This document shows positions 1-8,447 of a stretch of DNA of 64,000 nucleotides, piece after piece (the stretch's first letter is position 1; each line of letters opens with the position of its first letter). Source of the DNA: Terriglobia bacterium. GTDB taxonomy: Bacteria > Acidobacteriota > Terriglobia > UBA7540. Under the pieces are notes generated by a model, which was not told where the DNA came from, did no database searches, and saw only the letters and a program-made list of their open reading frames with translations. The stretch covers positions 62,001-126,000 of the forward strand of contig DASTAW010000033.1 of NCBI GenBank assembly GCA_035712365.1, read 5' to 3'. Made by a program: the position numbers and the translations under genes.

Positions 1-1893
1 GTGGGTGGGCAGCTCACGCGACGATATCATGGGCTGCTGATTGCCGCCCTGCGCCCGCCGCTCGGACGCACTCTTCTGGTGCCGAAATTCGAGGAGATTG
101 TTGAATATGACGGTAGGCCGTATCCTCTTTCGACAAACCGTTGGCGCAGCGGAGTCATCGAACCGCAGGGCTACCGGCAGATTGAGGAGTTTCATCTTGA
201 AGGCATGAGCCCCGTGTGGACCTATGCCTGCGCCGACGCGCTGCTGAGCAAAAAAATCTGGATGGAGCAGGGCGCCAATACTACTTACATCCTCTACCGC
301 CTGGTGCGTGCCAGCGAACCCGCAACCCTGAGTATCAAGGCCCTGGTCAACTATCGTGACTTCCACAGCCTGACGCGCGCAGGCGCCTGGCGGATGGACG
401 TCAGCCAGATGGAGCGCGGCCTGCGCATCAATGCTTTTGACGGGGCGGTCCCGTTCTATCTGCTCAGTTCTACGGCCAGTGCGCAGCCCTGCCACCAGTG
501 GTACCGGGCTTTCGAGCTGTCTGCCGAGGCGTTCCGCGGCATGGGCCATCAGGAAGACCATCTTCACGCGGGAACTTTTGAGGTGGAACTGAAGCCAGGC
601 GGATCGGTACTGATGGTTATCAGCACCGATGCGCACACGAGCCTGGACGCCCAATCGGCACTTGATCGTCTTGAGGAGCGCGAGAAAACAGTTCTGGGAC
701 AGTTTCACGACCTGCATCGTGGCGTTCCAGTGCCAGAGTGGATTAACCAGCTTGCCCTGGCTGCGGACCAATTTGTCGTCAAGAGAAAGGTGAAGGACAC
801 GGACGGCTACACGGTGATCGCCGGTTACCACTGGTTCAGCGACTGGGGCCGCGACACATTCGTAGCACTCCCCGGATTGACCCTTGCAACCAGTCGCGCA
901 GGAGTTGCCCACGATATCCTGCTGGCGTGGTCCGGGCTGGTGGATGGCGGCATGCTTCCCAACCGATTTCTGGAATCGGGCGAGAACCCTGACTTCAATA
1001 GTGTGGATGCCGCCCTCTGGTATTTCAGTGCGGTGCGTTCCTACTGGAGTTGCACGCGCGACAAGGACTTTCTCAAGCAGGTGTTCCCGGCGCTCTGCGA
1101 CATCATCGCCGCCCACATGCGCGGCACTCGATACAACATTCATCTTGACCGAAGCGACGGGCTGCTCTACGCAGGGCAGGAAGGCCTGCAACTTACCTGG
1201 ATGGACGCCAAAGTGGGTGACCGTGTGGTGACGCCGCGGATCGGAAAGCCGGTGGAGATCAACGCCTTGTGGCTGAATGCGTTATCGGCCATGACCGAGT
1301 TTGCGGATGAGCTGGGAAGCCCCGCAGACGATTTCCGGTCTGCAGCGCAGGACGCAAAAAAGGGATTTGAGCGGTTCTGGAATGCTCCGAAGGGATACTG
1401 CTTCGATGTGCTGGACGGGCCCGAGGGCAATGACCCTTCGTTGCGGCCCAACCAGATCTTTACAGTGGCATTACCCGAAAGTCCGTTCGAGCCTGAACGG
1501 CAGCGGGACATCCTCGATGCAGTGGCCGGTATCTTACAGGCCTCCCCGGGACTAAGAACCCTGGCGCCGGATGATCCCCACTACAAGGGAACTTATGGCG
1601 GAAGCCAGGAAGACCGCGACGGCGCTTACCACCAGGGGACCGTGTGGGGATGGCTGCTGGGGCCTTTTGTGAAAGCGTATCTTCGGATCCACAATGACCC
1701 GGCGGCCGCATTATCATTTCTGGCGCCTGTGGCTCACCTGATCCAGGCACGGGGTCTCGGCACTGTTGGGGAGATTTATGACGCCGACCCGCCATTCGTA
1801 CCGCGCGGATGCATTGCCCAGGCGTGGACAGTGGGCGGAATCCTCGAGGCCTGGGAGAAGGCGGCGATGCACGATTTGTCCGTGGGGAAATAG
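1..1893 (+). CDS. Glycogen debranching enzyme / amylo-alpha-1,6-glucosidase (5' partial)
   Basis: It hydrolyses alpha-1,6 branch points of glycogen-like polymers in the cytoplasm. The frame is open from base 1, and the first residues (LTRRYHGLLIAAL) normally lie some tens of residues inside the N-terminal domain, so the true start is upstream of the window. The N-terminal beta domain is followed from about residue 250 by the (alpha/alpha)6 barrel. Visible family motifs are GYHWFSDWGRDTF near residue 276 and GGSQEDRDGAYHQGTVW near residue 533, which carry the acidic catalytic residues. The C-terminus is complete. It is not in an operon with the next gene, which is on the other strand. The family assignment is firm; the exact substrate is inferred. 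Confidence 0.9.
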   Translation: MGGQLTRRYHGLLIAALRPPLGRTLLVPKFEEIVEYDGRPYPLSTNRWRSGVIEPQGYRQIEEFHLEGMSPVWTYACADALLSKKIWMEQGANTTYILYRLVRASEPATLSIKALVNYRDFHSLTRAGAWRMDVSQMERGLRINAFDGAVPFYLLSSTASAQPCHQWYRAFELSAEAFRGMGHQEDHLHAGTFEVELKPGGSVLMVISTDAHTSLDAQSALDRLEEREKTVLGQFHDLHRGVPVPEWINQLALAADQFVVKRKVKDTDGYTVIAGYHWFSDWGRDTFVALPGLTLATSRAGVAHDILLAWSGLVDGGMLPNRFLESGENPDFNSVDAALWYFSAVRSYWSCTRDKDFLKQVFPALCDIIAAHMRGTRYNIHLDRSDGLLYAGQEGLQLTWMDAKVGDRVVTPRIGKPVEINALWLNALSAMTEFADELGSPADDFRSAAQDAKKGFERFWNAPKGYCFDVLDGPEGNDPSLRPNQIFTVALPESPFEPERQRDILDAVAGILQASPGLRTLAPDDPHYKGTYGGSQEDRDGAYHQGTVWGWLLGPFVKAYLRIHNDPAAALSFLAPVAHLIQARGLGTVGEIYDADPPFVPRGCIAQAWTVGGILEAWEKAAMHDLSVGK

Positions 1894-1961
1894 GCCATTG
1901 CGAAGCGCGCTGCAACGCTGCCGCTCTATGGGCCCCTGGCACAGGCCGGCGCCCGGCCCGT

Positions 1962-2204
1962 TTACGTTGTGGTTGGCTTCGGCACTGGAGGCGGTAGTGC
2001 GCGCGCTTTGATCTCAGATTGGAACTCCACTTTCTTATGGGACCCATCGCAGAAGGGCTTATTCTCCGAATGCCCGCAACGGCAAAGGCCGATCGTCGTG
2101 CGCCCAGCCAGGTCAAAGACCGCGCCGTCAGAATCGACGATTTCAAAATCTCCCTCGATACGAATTGAGCCGTTGCTGCGTACCGTAATTCTTGTTGCTG
2201 CCAA
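1962..2204 (-). CDS. CDGSH iron-sulfur domain protein
   Basis: A small 80-residue protein with the CDGSH signature CRCGHSENKPFCDGSHKK at residues about 41-58. The three Cys and the His of this motif bind a redox-active 2Fe-2S cluster in the family. The rest is a short N-terminal beta region and a Pro-rich tail. It is the last gene of the minus-strand block that begins with cytochrome oxidase subunit III and heme o synthase, which fits an electron-transfer or Fe-S role near respiration. The exact partner is unknown. No membrane segment is seen, so it is probably cytoplasmic. Confidence 0.88.
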   Translation of the reverse strand: MAATRITVRSNGSIRIEGDFEIVDSDGAVFDLAGRTTIGLCRCGHSENKPFCDGSHKKVEFQSEIKARALPPPVPKPTTT

Positions 2205-2256
2205 GGTTCCTCCTAACCGGATTGCGACAAAGACTGTCCATGAATTGCTGGCGCCC

Positions 2257-2697
2257 CTAAAAAGGCTTGACCAGGACCATAATCAGAATGCCGATAAAGA
2301 TCAACGCGATGCCGCCGTGCAGCATCATGCATTCCTTCCGCCGCAGCGTGGTCCTGCCGGCGTGAAAGGCCTTGGCGCGAATGTACGTGACGGCATCCAG
2401 CACGATCAGGATGATCACCAGCAACAGTTTGACGTGCAGCCATGCGGCGTGTAGATAATAGTCCACATTCCCGTAAATCAGAATCACGCCGGAAATTATC
2501 GTAATAGCAGCGCCCGGATGAGCAATGCCATTGAACAGCTTCACTTCCAGTCTGCTCAGAACTTCGTGGACTTCGGCAGATTCCGATTCGGCATCGCTCG
2601 CCAGAACATGGGTGACCACCAGGAGGCTTCCGAGCCAGAAAACGATGCCAAGAATGTGAAAGACCAAGGTCCACGTCGTTACAGTACTCATGAGCAT
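2257..2697 (-). CDS. HemJ/CopD-like integral membrane protein
   Basis: A 146-residue membrane protein with about four hydrophobic helices. Conserved His residues in the first helix (LVFHILGIVFWLGSL) and later (NGIAHPGAAITIISG, HGGIALIFIGIL) resemble the heme-binding HemJ (UPF0093) protoporphyrinogen oxidase fold and the related CopD-type family. Its place downstream of ctaB and the DUF420 gene supports a role in heme supply or oxidase assembly. Two start Met codons lie close together (MLMSTV); the first is given. A different ubiquinol or copper-related function cannot be excluded from sequence alone. Confidence 0.6.
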   Translation of the reverse strand: MLMSTVTTWTLVFHILGIVFWLGSLLVVTHVLASDAESESAEVHEVLSRLEVKLFNGIAHPGAAITIISGVILIYGNVDYYLHAAWLHVKLLLVIILIVLDAVTYIRAKAFHAGRTTLRRKECMMLHGGIALIFIGILIMVLVKPF

Positions 2698-2893
2698 TCG
2701 CCTCAGGGCTTTTGATTGAATTCGGATAACGAGTCTGAGATCCGCAGCGCCTTTGCTCCATTACGGCGCAACCCCCTATTGAAACACAAAACCCGTTTCG
2801 ATGCGAAGCGGATAAACGGACTGCAAAAGTGCAGGGTCGCCAAACTTCGCGGGCCGGCGGTTGAATCGGCGAAGGCTGTTAGATCGGGTCTCA

Positions 2894-3322
2894 TCAAACG
2901 GTGTGAAGATGATAAAGCATCCAGTAAACCGCCACGCCCGTGACGGAGACGTAGAGCCAGATGGGCAGCGTCCAGCGGGCAATTCGCTTGTGAAGAGCGA
3001 AGCGTTGGCGCAAGGCGCGGTAGAGAGTGACAAGGGCAAGCGGAACAATGACGGCTGCCAGTACGGAGTGCGTCCCCAGCAGCCCAAAATAGAGCGTCCG
3101 AATTGCTCCGCGACCCTGAAAATAGACAATACCGCGCAGGTAGTGGTCTGACAGGTAGAAAACCAGGAAAGCAGCAGAGGTGACAAAAGCCGACACCATA
3201 CACGCCTTATGGGCCTGAATTTGCTTTCTCCGGATGAAAACATATCCCGTGGCCAGCAACACGGCGCTGACCGTGTTGAGACAAGCTTCGATGGCTGGAA
3301 AGTAGGGAACCATGCCGCTCAA
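2894..3322 (-). CDS. DUF420 family membrane protein
   Basis: A 142-residue protein with four predicted membrane helices and a short cytoplasmic C-terminus. The pattern of His residues (RRKQIQAHKACM, YLSDHYLRG, GTHSVLAAVIVPL, FALHKRIARW) matches DUF420, whose members (CtaM-like) assist cytochrome c oxidase assembly. Its start codon overlaps the stop of the heme o synthase gene by 4 bases (ATGA type), so the two are translationally coupled. This places it firmly in the oxidase-biogenesis operon. Confidence 0.85.
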   Translation of the reverse strand: MSGMVPYFPAIEACLNTVSAVLLATGYVFIRRKQIQAHKACMVSAFVTSAAFLVFYLSDHYLRGIVYFQGRGAIRTLYFGLLGTHSVLAAVIVPLALVTLYRALRQRFALHKRIARWTLPIWLYVSVTGVAVYWMLYHLHTV

Positions 3323-4254
3323 AGGCCAATTTTATCAAACATCATCAGGCCGAACACGAGCGGGAGGTAGAGGACCGAGGCGAGCACCAGGCGTCTTGCC
3401 AGGGCATTGGTTCGGCTTCGGGCCATGCGTACGCCGTGAAGCAGGAAATAAGCGCCCAGGCCGGCGGCGCCGAACAGATAAACCTTCCCCATCTGGCCCG
3501 TCAGCGTTGGCACCAGGCTTACCGCCACCAGCGCCACAAGGAAGGCAATGATCTGTATGCTGGTCAGAAGGCCATCCCCATCTTCGGGCGGCAGCATGCG
3601 CAATCCCGCGCGCGAGTAATCTTCGCGATACATCCAGGCGATCGCCAGAAAATGGGGAAATTGCCAAAGAAAGAGAATGGCATAGAGAACCACTGAGTCG
3701 GCATCCAGGCTCCCGCGCGCCGCAGCCCACCCAATCAGTGGAGGCATGGCGCCGGGAAAAGCGCCGATCAGAGTGCAGAGAGCGGTTCGCTTCTTGAGCG
3801 GCGTGTAGATCAGCAGATAAGTCGTGAGCGTCAACAAAGCCAGAATGCTGGTTAGCGGATTGACCGTAACCCAGAGCAGCAGCCCCCCGCCGACAGCTAA
3901 CAGAATGCCGAAGACCAGCGCTTCGACAGCTTTGATGCGTCCGGACGGCAACGGTCGACGGGCTGTCCGCCGCATTGATGCGTCTGATTTGCGCTCAATA
4001 TATTGGTTGAGGGTTCCGGTGCCGCTGGCGACCATCAGCGTCCCCATCAGCATATTCATCAACACGAAGAAGTTCAGCGGACCGCGCAAGGCGACGTAGT
4101 ATCCTGCCAGCGTGCTGATGACCACCAGGAAATTGACCTCGGGTTTGGTCAATATCCAGTAATCACTGACTCTGCCCCACACCACTTCGCGGAAGTCCCT
4201 GGAGGCGCCGCTCCGGCGCAACTCCTGATTTTTACTTTCTGCTGACATACCCAT
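3319..4254 (-). CDS. ctaB: Protoheme IX farnesyltransferase (heme o synthase)
   Basis: A membrane UbiA-family prenyltransferase that adds a farnesyl group to heme b to make heme o for heme-copper oxidases. The polytopic sequence starts with SDYWILTKPEVNFLVVIST, a typical family start, and contains the Asp/Glu-rich substrate site around NQYIERKSDASMRRTARRPL and a second motif near YREDYSRAGLRMLP. The open frame extends to 4371, but the first 39 residues do not resemble the family, so the Met at 4254 (or 4248) is preferred. It overlaps the next gene (DUF420) by 4 bases and lies about 330 bases after cytochrome oxidase subunit III on the same strand. Confidence 0.9.
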   Translation of the reverse strand: MGMSAESKNQELRRSGASRDFREVVWGRVSDYWILTKPEVNFLVVISTLAGYYVALRGPLNFFVLMNMLMGTLMVASGTGTLNQYIERKSDASMRRTARRPLPSGRIKAVEALVFGILLAVGGGLLLWVTVNPLTSILALLTLTTYLLIYTPLKKRTALCTLIGAFPGAMPPLIGWAAARGSLDADSVVLYAILFLWQFPHFLAIAWMYREDYSRAGLRMLPPEDGDGLLTSIQIIAFLVALVAVSLVPTLTGQMGKVYLFGAAGLGAYFLLHGVRMARSRTNALARRLVLASVLYLPLVFGLMMFDKIGL

Positions 4255-4586
4255 GTTGCAACCTGCTGCCGGACCCTGACCCGTGGTGATACCGCCCCAG
4301 AGCTTGTGCAGGCTCGCACTCCCCGAACCTTCAGCTATACGGAAAGTATGGGGGCCCTCGTTGTGGCGCACGATCGGCCTGAGATCGAAATCAGCTATTC
4401 TACCACTTTTCCATCGATCTGTGGCATCCCTGCCTGCTTTTACTATGCCTGCCGTACTTTCACCGAACGGTAGCGCCGCCAGGTACCGTCCTGTTTTCGA
4501 ATCGTAGCGGCGAGTTCACTTCGCCATTTGGCGGCGTAAAGCCGCCGCTACGCTCAAACTAGGACAGCGCCCGCCACCATGCTGTA
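4255..4586. other. Intergenic gap with a GTAG-footed hairpin
   Basis: This stretch separates the ctaB start from the end of the subunit III gene. I see no convincing gene. It contains the hairpin repeat at 4504-4551, described separately. The upstream part of the long ctaB frame falls here and looks non-coding. Confidence 0.5.
4504..4551. repeat. REP-like double hairpin (GTAG...CTAC)
   Basis: A 48-base element that begins GTAGCGGCG and ends GCCGCCGCTAC. It folds as two small hairpins: one around GGCGA...TCGCC and one around GGCGGC-GTAAA-GCCGCC. The GTAG foot and its CTAC mirror are shared with the other REP-like elements in this window, though the stem sequence belongs to a different subfamily from the elements beside the transposase. 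Confidence 0.65.
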
Positions 4587-5267
4587 TTACAGCTTAACCG
4601 CGAGCAGAACGAGCAGATAGATCCACAAACCATCCATAAAGTGCCAGTAGGTGGCGGTGATATCCACAGCGATACGCCGTTGGGGATTATTGATGATCTT
4701 GCGCCTGCGAAAAACGACATACAGCAATGCCAGAATTCCACCCAGCAAATGCAAGCCGTGGGCAGCGGTAAGAACGTACAGGAATGCGCCGCTGGGATTG
4801 GTGGTGATGTATATTCCCTGAGAGGCCAGTTCCTTCCAGGCCACCAGTTGCCCCGCGATAAAGGTAACGCCCAGTGCGACAGTGAGGTAGAGCCATCGGA
4901 CAAATTGGGCCGGAGATTCCCTCTTCAAGGCCCTTTTTGAGAGCTCAAAGGTAAAGCTGCTGGTGACCAGGACAATCGTGTTGAAATAAAGCAGGCGTGG
5001 GACGGCCGTATGGACCCAGTCGCGTGACTCCGCTGCGCGCGCCACCATGACCAGCGTCAGCGCCAGGAAAAGCGTCGCAATCGAGGTAATGGCGATCCAA
5101 ATGGCGATCCGGTACGCACCCACAGGAAGAGGCGAGTTCGAAGGGCCGGGACCACCGTGTCCCCCTCGGCCTTCACCCCCGCCGCGGCCGTCATCGCCTC
5201 GTCCCGGAGGAGGAGCACAGTGCCCCGGCTCCTTGGGCTTGGGCGGCGTCAAAACTGCTGATCCCAT
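4587..5267 (-). CDS. Cytochrome c oxidase subunit III (CyoC/CtaE type)
   Basis: A 226-residue heme-copper oxidase subunit III. After a Pro/Gly-rich hydrophilic N-terminus (residues 1-48) there are five membrane helices. Family motifs are LLYFNTIVLVTSSFTFELS, WKELASQGIY, the His-bearing LTAAHGLHLLGGILAL and TATYWHFMDGLWIYLLVLL at the C-terminus. Subunits I and II are not in the window, so they lie elsewhere. It leads the minus-strand group that includes ctaB and DUF420. The low-complexity Gly-rich N-terminus is unusual but does not affect the assignment. Confidence 0.9.
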   Translation of the reverse strand: MGSAVLTPPKPKEPGHCAPPPGRGDDGRGGGEGRGGHGGPGPSNSPLPVGAYRIAIWIAITSIATLFLALTLVMVARAAESRDWVHTAVPRLLYFNTIVLVTSSFTFELSKRALKRESPAQFVRWLYLTVALGVTFIAGQLVAWKELASQGIYITTNPSGAFLYVLTAAHGLHLLGGILALLYVVFRRRKIINNPQRRIAVDITATYWHFMDGLWIYLLVLLAVKL

Positions 5268-5645
5268 CTTGTTGCCCCGTGCAGATTAGGTTAACACGAC
5301 GGAACGGCGTTCGACTGCGGAAATTTCAGGCGTTGCAGTTTGCGCCAATCCGGCCGGCTCCAGCGCGGAAGCCGCAAAATCTGGTTGCGGCAATCGAATT
5401 CAATGCTATCCTGTCGCCGTGCGCCCAGCACCCTGAATTGGCCGGGTCTCGGGCGCTTCGCGCCACTGCACACACCCCTGCTGCAAGCGCGCAGGCACAA
5501 GCAGCAGGATCCTTCTCCAGCGGGCTGGCCCATCAAATCAGGGCGGCCTCGTTGATCGAACAAGCTGCCTGGGTCCGTGCCATTTGGCTCCGGTTGGGCC
5601 TGGAAAATCCCTGGTTGAGGTCATAAGGCTGAAAGGAGGCGACTG
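5268..5645. other. Divergent intergenic region
   Basis: About 380 bases between the divergently read subunit III and protease genes. No convincing gene was found. It must hold promoters for both directions. A good ribosome-binding site (AAGGAGG, near 5632-5639) stands just before the protease ATG. Confidence 0.5.
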
Positions 5646-6608
5646 ATGGCAGGCACTCAGGACCGTTCTCTCCATCTTTTTAGTTTCAAAGGAATTGATG
5701 TATTTCTCCACTGGTCATGGTTTCTGATTGCTCTGCTTGAAATCGAGTCTCGATCAAGGGCCTATTCATCGATCACTTGGAACGTGCTTGAGTATCTCGC
5801 ACTGTTCGTGATCGTTTTATTGCACGAATTCGGCCATGCTCTTGCCTGCCGGCAAGTGGGAGGAAGAGCCAATACAATCCTCCTATGGCCGCTTGGCGGG
5901 ATCGCGTATGTGCAGCCACCGCAGCGGCCGGGAGCCACCCTTTGGAGCATCGCCGCAGGTCCCCTGGTCAACGTTGCCCTGGTGCCGGTCCTGTGGGCGC
6001 TGGTGATGATGAGCTCCGTCCTGGGCTGGTCCCGGTCCGCCCCTGATGTCCATACATTTCTGTCGACGCTTGCGCTCATCAACGGGGTCCTCCTTATCTT
6101 TAACCTGTTGCCGATCTATCCCTTGGACGGAGGACAGATATTGCGGTCGGTGCTCTGGTTTTGGCTGGGGCGCGCCCGCAGCCTGATGGCTGCCTCGGCG
6201 ATCGGGATGGTAGGTGTCGCCGGGCTGTTCTTGTTCTCGTACTGGACGCATTCCCTTTGGAACGCAGCCATCGCTGCTTTTGTGCTGATCTACTGCTGGG
6301 GCGGGCTACGCCAGGCCCAGGCGCTTTCGCGAGTTAACAGCGCCCCTCGCCGTGAGGGATTTGCCTGCCCATCGTGCAAGACCGCGCCGCCGCAGGGACC
6401 CTACTGGCTCTGTAGCCGATGCCAGAAAGCATTTGACACTTTCCAGGGAGGGGCCGTCTGCCCACATTGCCAGACGCGCTTCCCCAAGACATCGTGTCTC
6501 GAGTGCGGCGCCGCCAACCCGTTCAGCGCGTGGGCAATGCCAGCTTCGAGTGAGCCGTCGCCATTCGATGCTTCACACCGAGCGAGGTTAGCGCACAGTG
6601 CGGATTAA
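5646..6608 (+). CDS. Site-2 protease family (M50) metalloprotease with C-terminal zinc ribbons
   Basis: A 320-residue intramembrane metalloprotease. The zinc-binding HEFGH lies at residues 60-64 and the second ligand motif NLLPIYPLDGGQ at 153-164 (Asp161). Six or so membrane helices span residues 20-225. The C-terminal 75 residues carry four Cys pairs (CPSC, CSRC, CPHC, CLEC), which fits a double zinc-ribbon domain in place of the CBS domains often seen in this branch. A strong Shine-Dalgarno precedes the ATG. It stands alone on the plus strand, and its substrate, possibly an anti-sigma factor or membrane regulator, is unknown. Confidence 0.88.
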   Translation: MAGTQDRSLHLFSFKGIDVFLHWSWFLIALLEIESRSRAYSSITWNVLEYLALFVIVLLHEFGHALACRQVGGRANTILLWPLGGIAYVQPPQRPGATLWSIAAGPLVNVALVPVLWALVMMSSVLGWSRSAPDVHTFLSTLALINGVLLIFNLLPIYPLDGGQILRSVLWFWLGRARSLMAASAIGMVGVAGLFLFSYWTHSLWNAAIAAFVLIYCWGGLRQAQALSRVNSAPRREGFACPSCKTAPPQGPYWLCSRCQKAFDTFQGGAVCPHCQTRFPKTSCLECGAANPFSAWAMPASSEPSPFDASHRARLAHSAD

Positions 6609-6736
6609 TCGCTGTGATTGCCCGAGGGCAGATGCTGTCTGGAAGCGTGGCGGCAGGACCGCCGGCAGTGAGTAAGCTAGCATTCTAGCCTCTCGGTCGC
6701 GGCCACATTTCCCGCCCAAGAGCGTTTGCGGTTGAA

Positions 6737-6752
6737 TGTTTCACGTGAAACA
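6737..6752. promoter_or_regulatory. parS centromere site 1
   Basis: The sequence TGTTTCACGTGAAACA is a perfect 16-base palindrome and matches the canonical chromosomal parS consensus bound by ParB/Spo0J. It lies upstream of rsmG and less than 1.7 kb from parB, as expected for a chromosomal partition locus. Confidence 0.93.
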
Positions 6753-6788
6753 CATGTCTCCACTTACTGCTCCGCAGGGCGCCAAGCC

Positions 6789-6814
6789 GTAGCCCTGTCC
6801 TTCAGTCGGACAGG
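6789..6814. repeat. GTAG-footed hairpin
   Basis: GTAG is followed by CCTGTCC, a TTCAGTC loop and GGACAGG, forming a 7-bp stem. No T-run follows, so it does not look like a terminator. It shares the GTAG foot with the REP-like elements elsewhere in the window. Confidence 0.45.
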
Positions 6815-6825
6815 AGTCGGGTAAG

Positions 6826-6854
6826 TTGTCAGACGTCCTGGCCTAAACTACAAT
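6826..6854 (+). promoter_or_regulatory. Sigma-70-like promoter of rsmG
   Basis: TTGTCA (6826-6831) and TACAAT (6849-6854) are spaced by exactly 17 bases, close to the sigma-70 consensus. The expected start of transcription, about 7 bases downstream, falls within two or three bases of the rsmG ATG at 6863, and no Shine-Dalgarno is visible. This suggests a leaderless transcript. Confidence 0.55.
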
Positions 6855-6862
6855 ATCTCCCA

Positions 6863-7489
6863 ATGCTCGATCAAGTTCGTGTTCGGGAGTTGCTGGCACC
6901 CTTTGACCTCTCTCTCTCCGCGGAAGCGGTAAACAAACTCCTTGTCTATCTTGACCTGCTCATCCGATGGAACCGGAAGATTAATTTGACCGCCGTCGAG
7001 GCTCCTGAGGAGTGTGTTACAAGGCATTTCGGGGAAAGCTTTCTGGCTTCGAAGACAGTCCAGTTAAGCGGACGCCTGCTCGATATTGGTAGCGGTGCAG
7101 GTTTCCCTGGACTTGCTATTAAGCTGATCAGCCACGACCTCGACGTAGTTCTACTGGAACCTGTCGCAAAAAAGAGGGCCTTCCTGAAAGAGGCCGCCAG
7201 AGTCTGCGGCATAACAGGGGTTCAGGTTCTAGGCACCAGGATTGAGGAGTTTGCGCTCGCGCAAGAGTCGCAATCTTTTGATGTGATAACAGTACGGGCA
7301 GTAGGTGGTCTAGGATCCCTGATTCGTAATGCTGAGGTGCTGCTGAAATCCGGAGGCCATTTTTGCCTCTGGGTTGGGCGGCACCAGGTTACAAAAATAA
7401 GAGATGCCACTCCTGATTTTCAATGGCAGGAGCCGCTCGCGATCCCGATGAGTCATGGAAGATGTATTCTGACAGGAATCAGAAGGTGA
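6863..7489 (+). CDS. rsmG: 16S rRNA (guanine527-N7)-methyltransferase
   Basis: RsmG (GidB) uses SAM to methylate N7 of G527 in 16S rRNA. The 208-residue protein has the family N-terminus (LNKLLVYLDLLIRWNRKINLTAV), the SAM-binding motif LLDIGSGAGFPGL at about residues 73-85 and the motif around VRAVGGL. Length is normal. As in many bacteria it precedes parA-parB. Two parS sites bracket it. The ATG lies only 9 bases after a good -10 element and lacks a Shine-Dalgarno, so it is probably translated from a leaderless mRNA. Confidence 0.95.
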   Translation: MLDQVRVRELLAPFDLSLSAEAVNKLLVYLDLLIRWNRKINLTAVEAPEECVTRHFGESFLASKTVQLSGRLLDIGSGAGFPGLAIKLISHDLDVVLLEPVAKKRAFLKEAARVCGITGVQVLGTRIEEFALAQESQSFDVITVRAVGGLGSLIRNAEVLLKSGGHFCLWVGRHQVTKIRDATPDFQWQEPLAIPMSHGRCILTGIRR

Positions 7490-7554
7490 GCAGGAGACCC
7501 TTCGCACCGTGGTTTGTTGGAGATGCATCGAGATTGGCGGAGCCAACCATCCAT

Positions 7555-7570
7555 AGTTCCACGTGAAACA
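7555..7570. promoter_or_regulatory. parS centromere site 2 (one mismatch)
   Basis: AGTTCCACGTGAAACA differs only at its first base from the ParB site TGTTCCACGTGAAACA. It sits between rsmG and parA, 71 bases before the parA ATG, so ParB bound here could also repress parA. Confidence 0.85.
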
Positions 7571-7640
7571 GTGGATTTTGCTTGCTCTCACTATTCCGGT
7601 CTGATAGCTTTTATCCCACGCGGGTTGAAACGAGAGAACC

Positions 7641-8447
7641 ATGGGACGTGTCATAGCTATTGCCAATCAGAAGGGCGGCGTCGGTAAGACAACGACCGCA
7701 ATCAATCTCGCCGCGGCACTCGCCTCCCTGGACATGTGGACGCTGGTGATCGATTGCGATCCCCAAGGAAATACAACCAGCGGCTTTGGATTTCCAAAGG
7801 ATCCCTCGCGGCGCTCCCTCTACCATTCGCTGGTTCTGGATGCCCCTCTGATAGAACTCATCGTGCCCGGGCCCTCCGAGGGCATACAGTTGGTGCCGTC
7901 GGACAAAAACCTTGTTGGCGCCAACGTCGAGTTGGTTTCCAGATCTGGCAGGGAACAGGTCCTTCGCGAAAAACTTGCTCCCCTTCGTGACCGTCATAAC
8001 TATACTTTGCTCGACTGCCCTCCCGCACTCGACCTACTTACGCTCAATGCCCTCGTGGCTGCGGATTCGGTTTTGGTTCCCATTCAGTGTGAGTACTTTG
8101 CTCTGGAAGGTGTTTCGGAACTGCTTGATACGCTGATACGGATTCGGCGGATGCATAATCCTAAACTGGCCATCGAAGGAATACTTCTGACAATGTTCGA
8201 CGACAGGACAAATCTGTCACACCAGGTTCGCGACGATTTGAAGGATTTCTTTGGCGATCAGGTCTTCGAGACCATGATCCCCCGAAATGTCCGACTAGCT
8301 GAGGCGCCAAGCCACGGAAAGCCGGTGTTGCTGTACGACCCGGATTGTCGTGGCTCAGAGAGCTATATTAAACTAGCTAAAGAGGTTATAAGCCATGACC
8401 AGAAAGGCGTTGGGGCGAGGATTGAACGCTCTATTGCGGGAAACTGA
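7641..8447 (+). CDS. parA: Chromosome partitioning ATPase ParA/Soj
   Basis: A deviant Walker ATPase that binds the nucleoid with ATP and moves or separates ParB-parS complexes. The 268-residue protein has the P-loop QKGGVGKTTTAINLA at residues 9-23, the Walker A' motif VIDCDPQGNTTSG and the Walker B region YTLLDCPPAL. Its length is typical of chromosomal Soj without an N-terminal DNA-binding domain. Its 3' end overlaps the parB start by 53 bases, so the genes are coupled. parS site 2 lies just upstream, which suggests autoregulation by ParB. Confidence 0.96.
   Translation: MGRVIAIANQKGGVGKTTTAINLAAALASLDMWTLVIDCDPQGNTTSGFGFPKDPSRRSLYHSLVLDAPLIELIVPGPSEGIQLVPSDKNLVGANVELVSRSGREQVLREKLAPLRDRHNYTLLDCPPALDLLTLNALVAADSVLVPIQCEYFALEGVSELLDTLIRIRRMHNPKLAIEGILLTMFDDRTNLSHQVRDDLKDFFGDQVFETMIPRNVRLAEAPSHGKPVLLYDPDCRGSESYIKLAKEVISHDQKGVGARIERSIAGN

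Noticed and set aside
6789-6814. Rho-independent terminator
   Set aside because: The hairpin has no following T-run and carries the GTAG foot of the REP-like elements.
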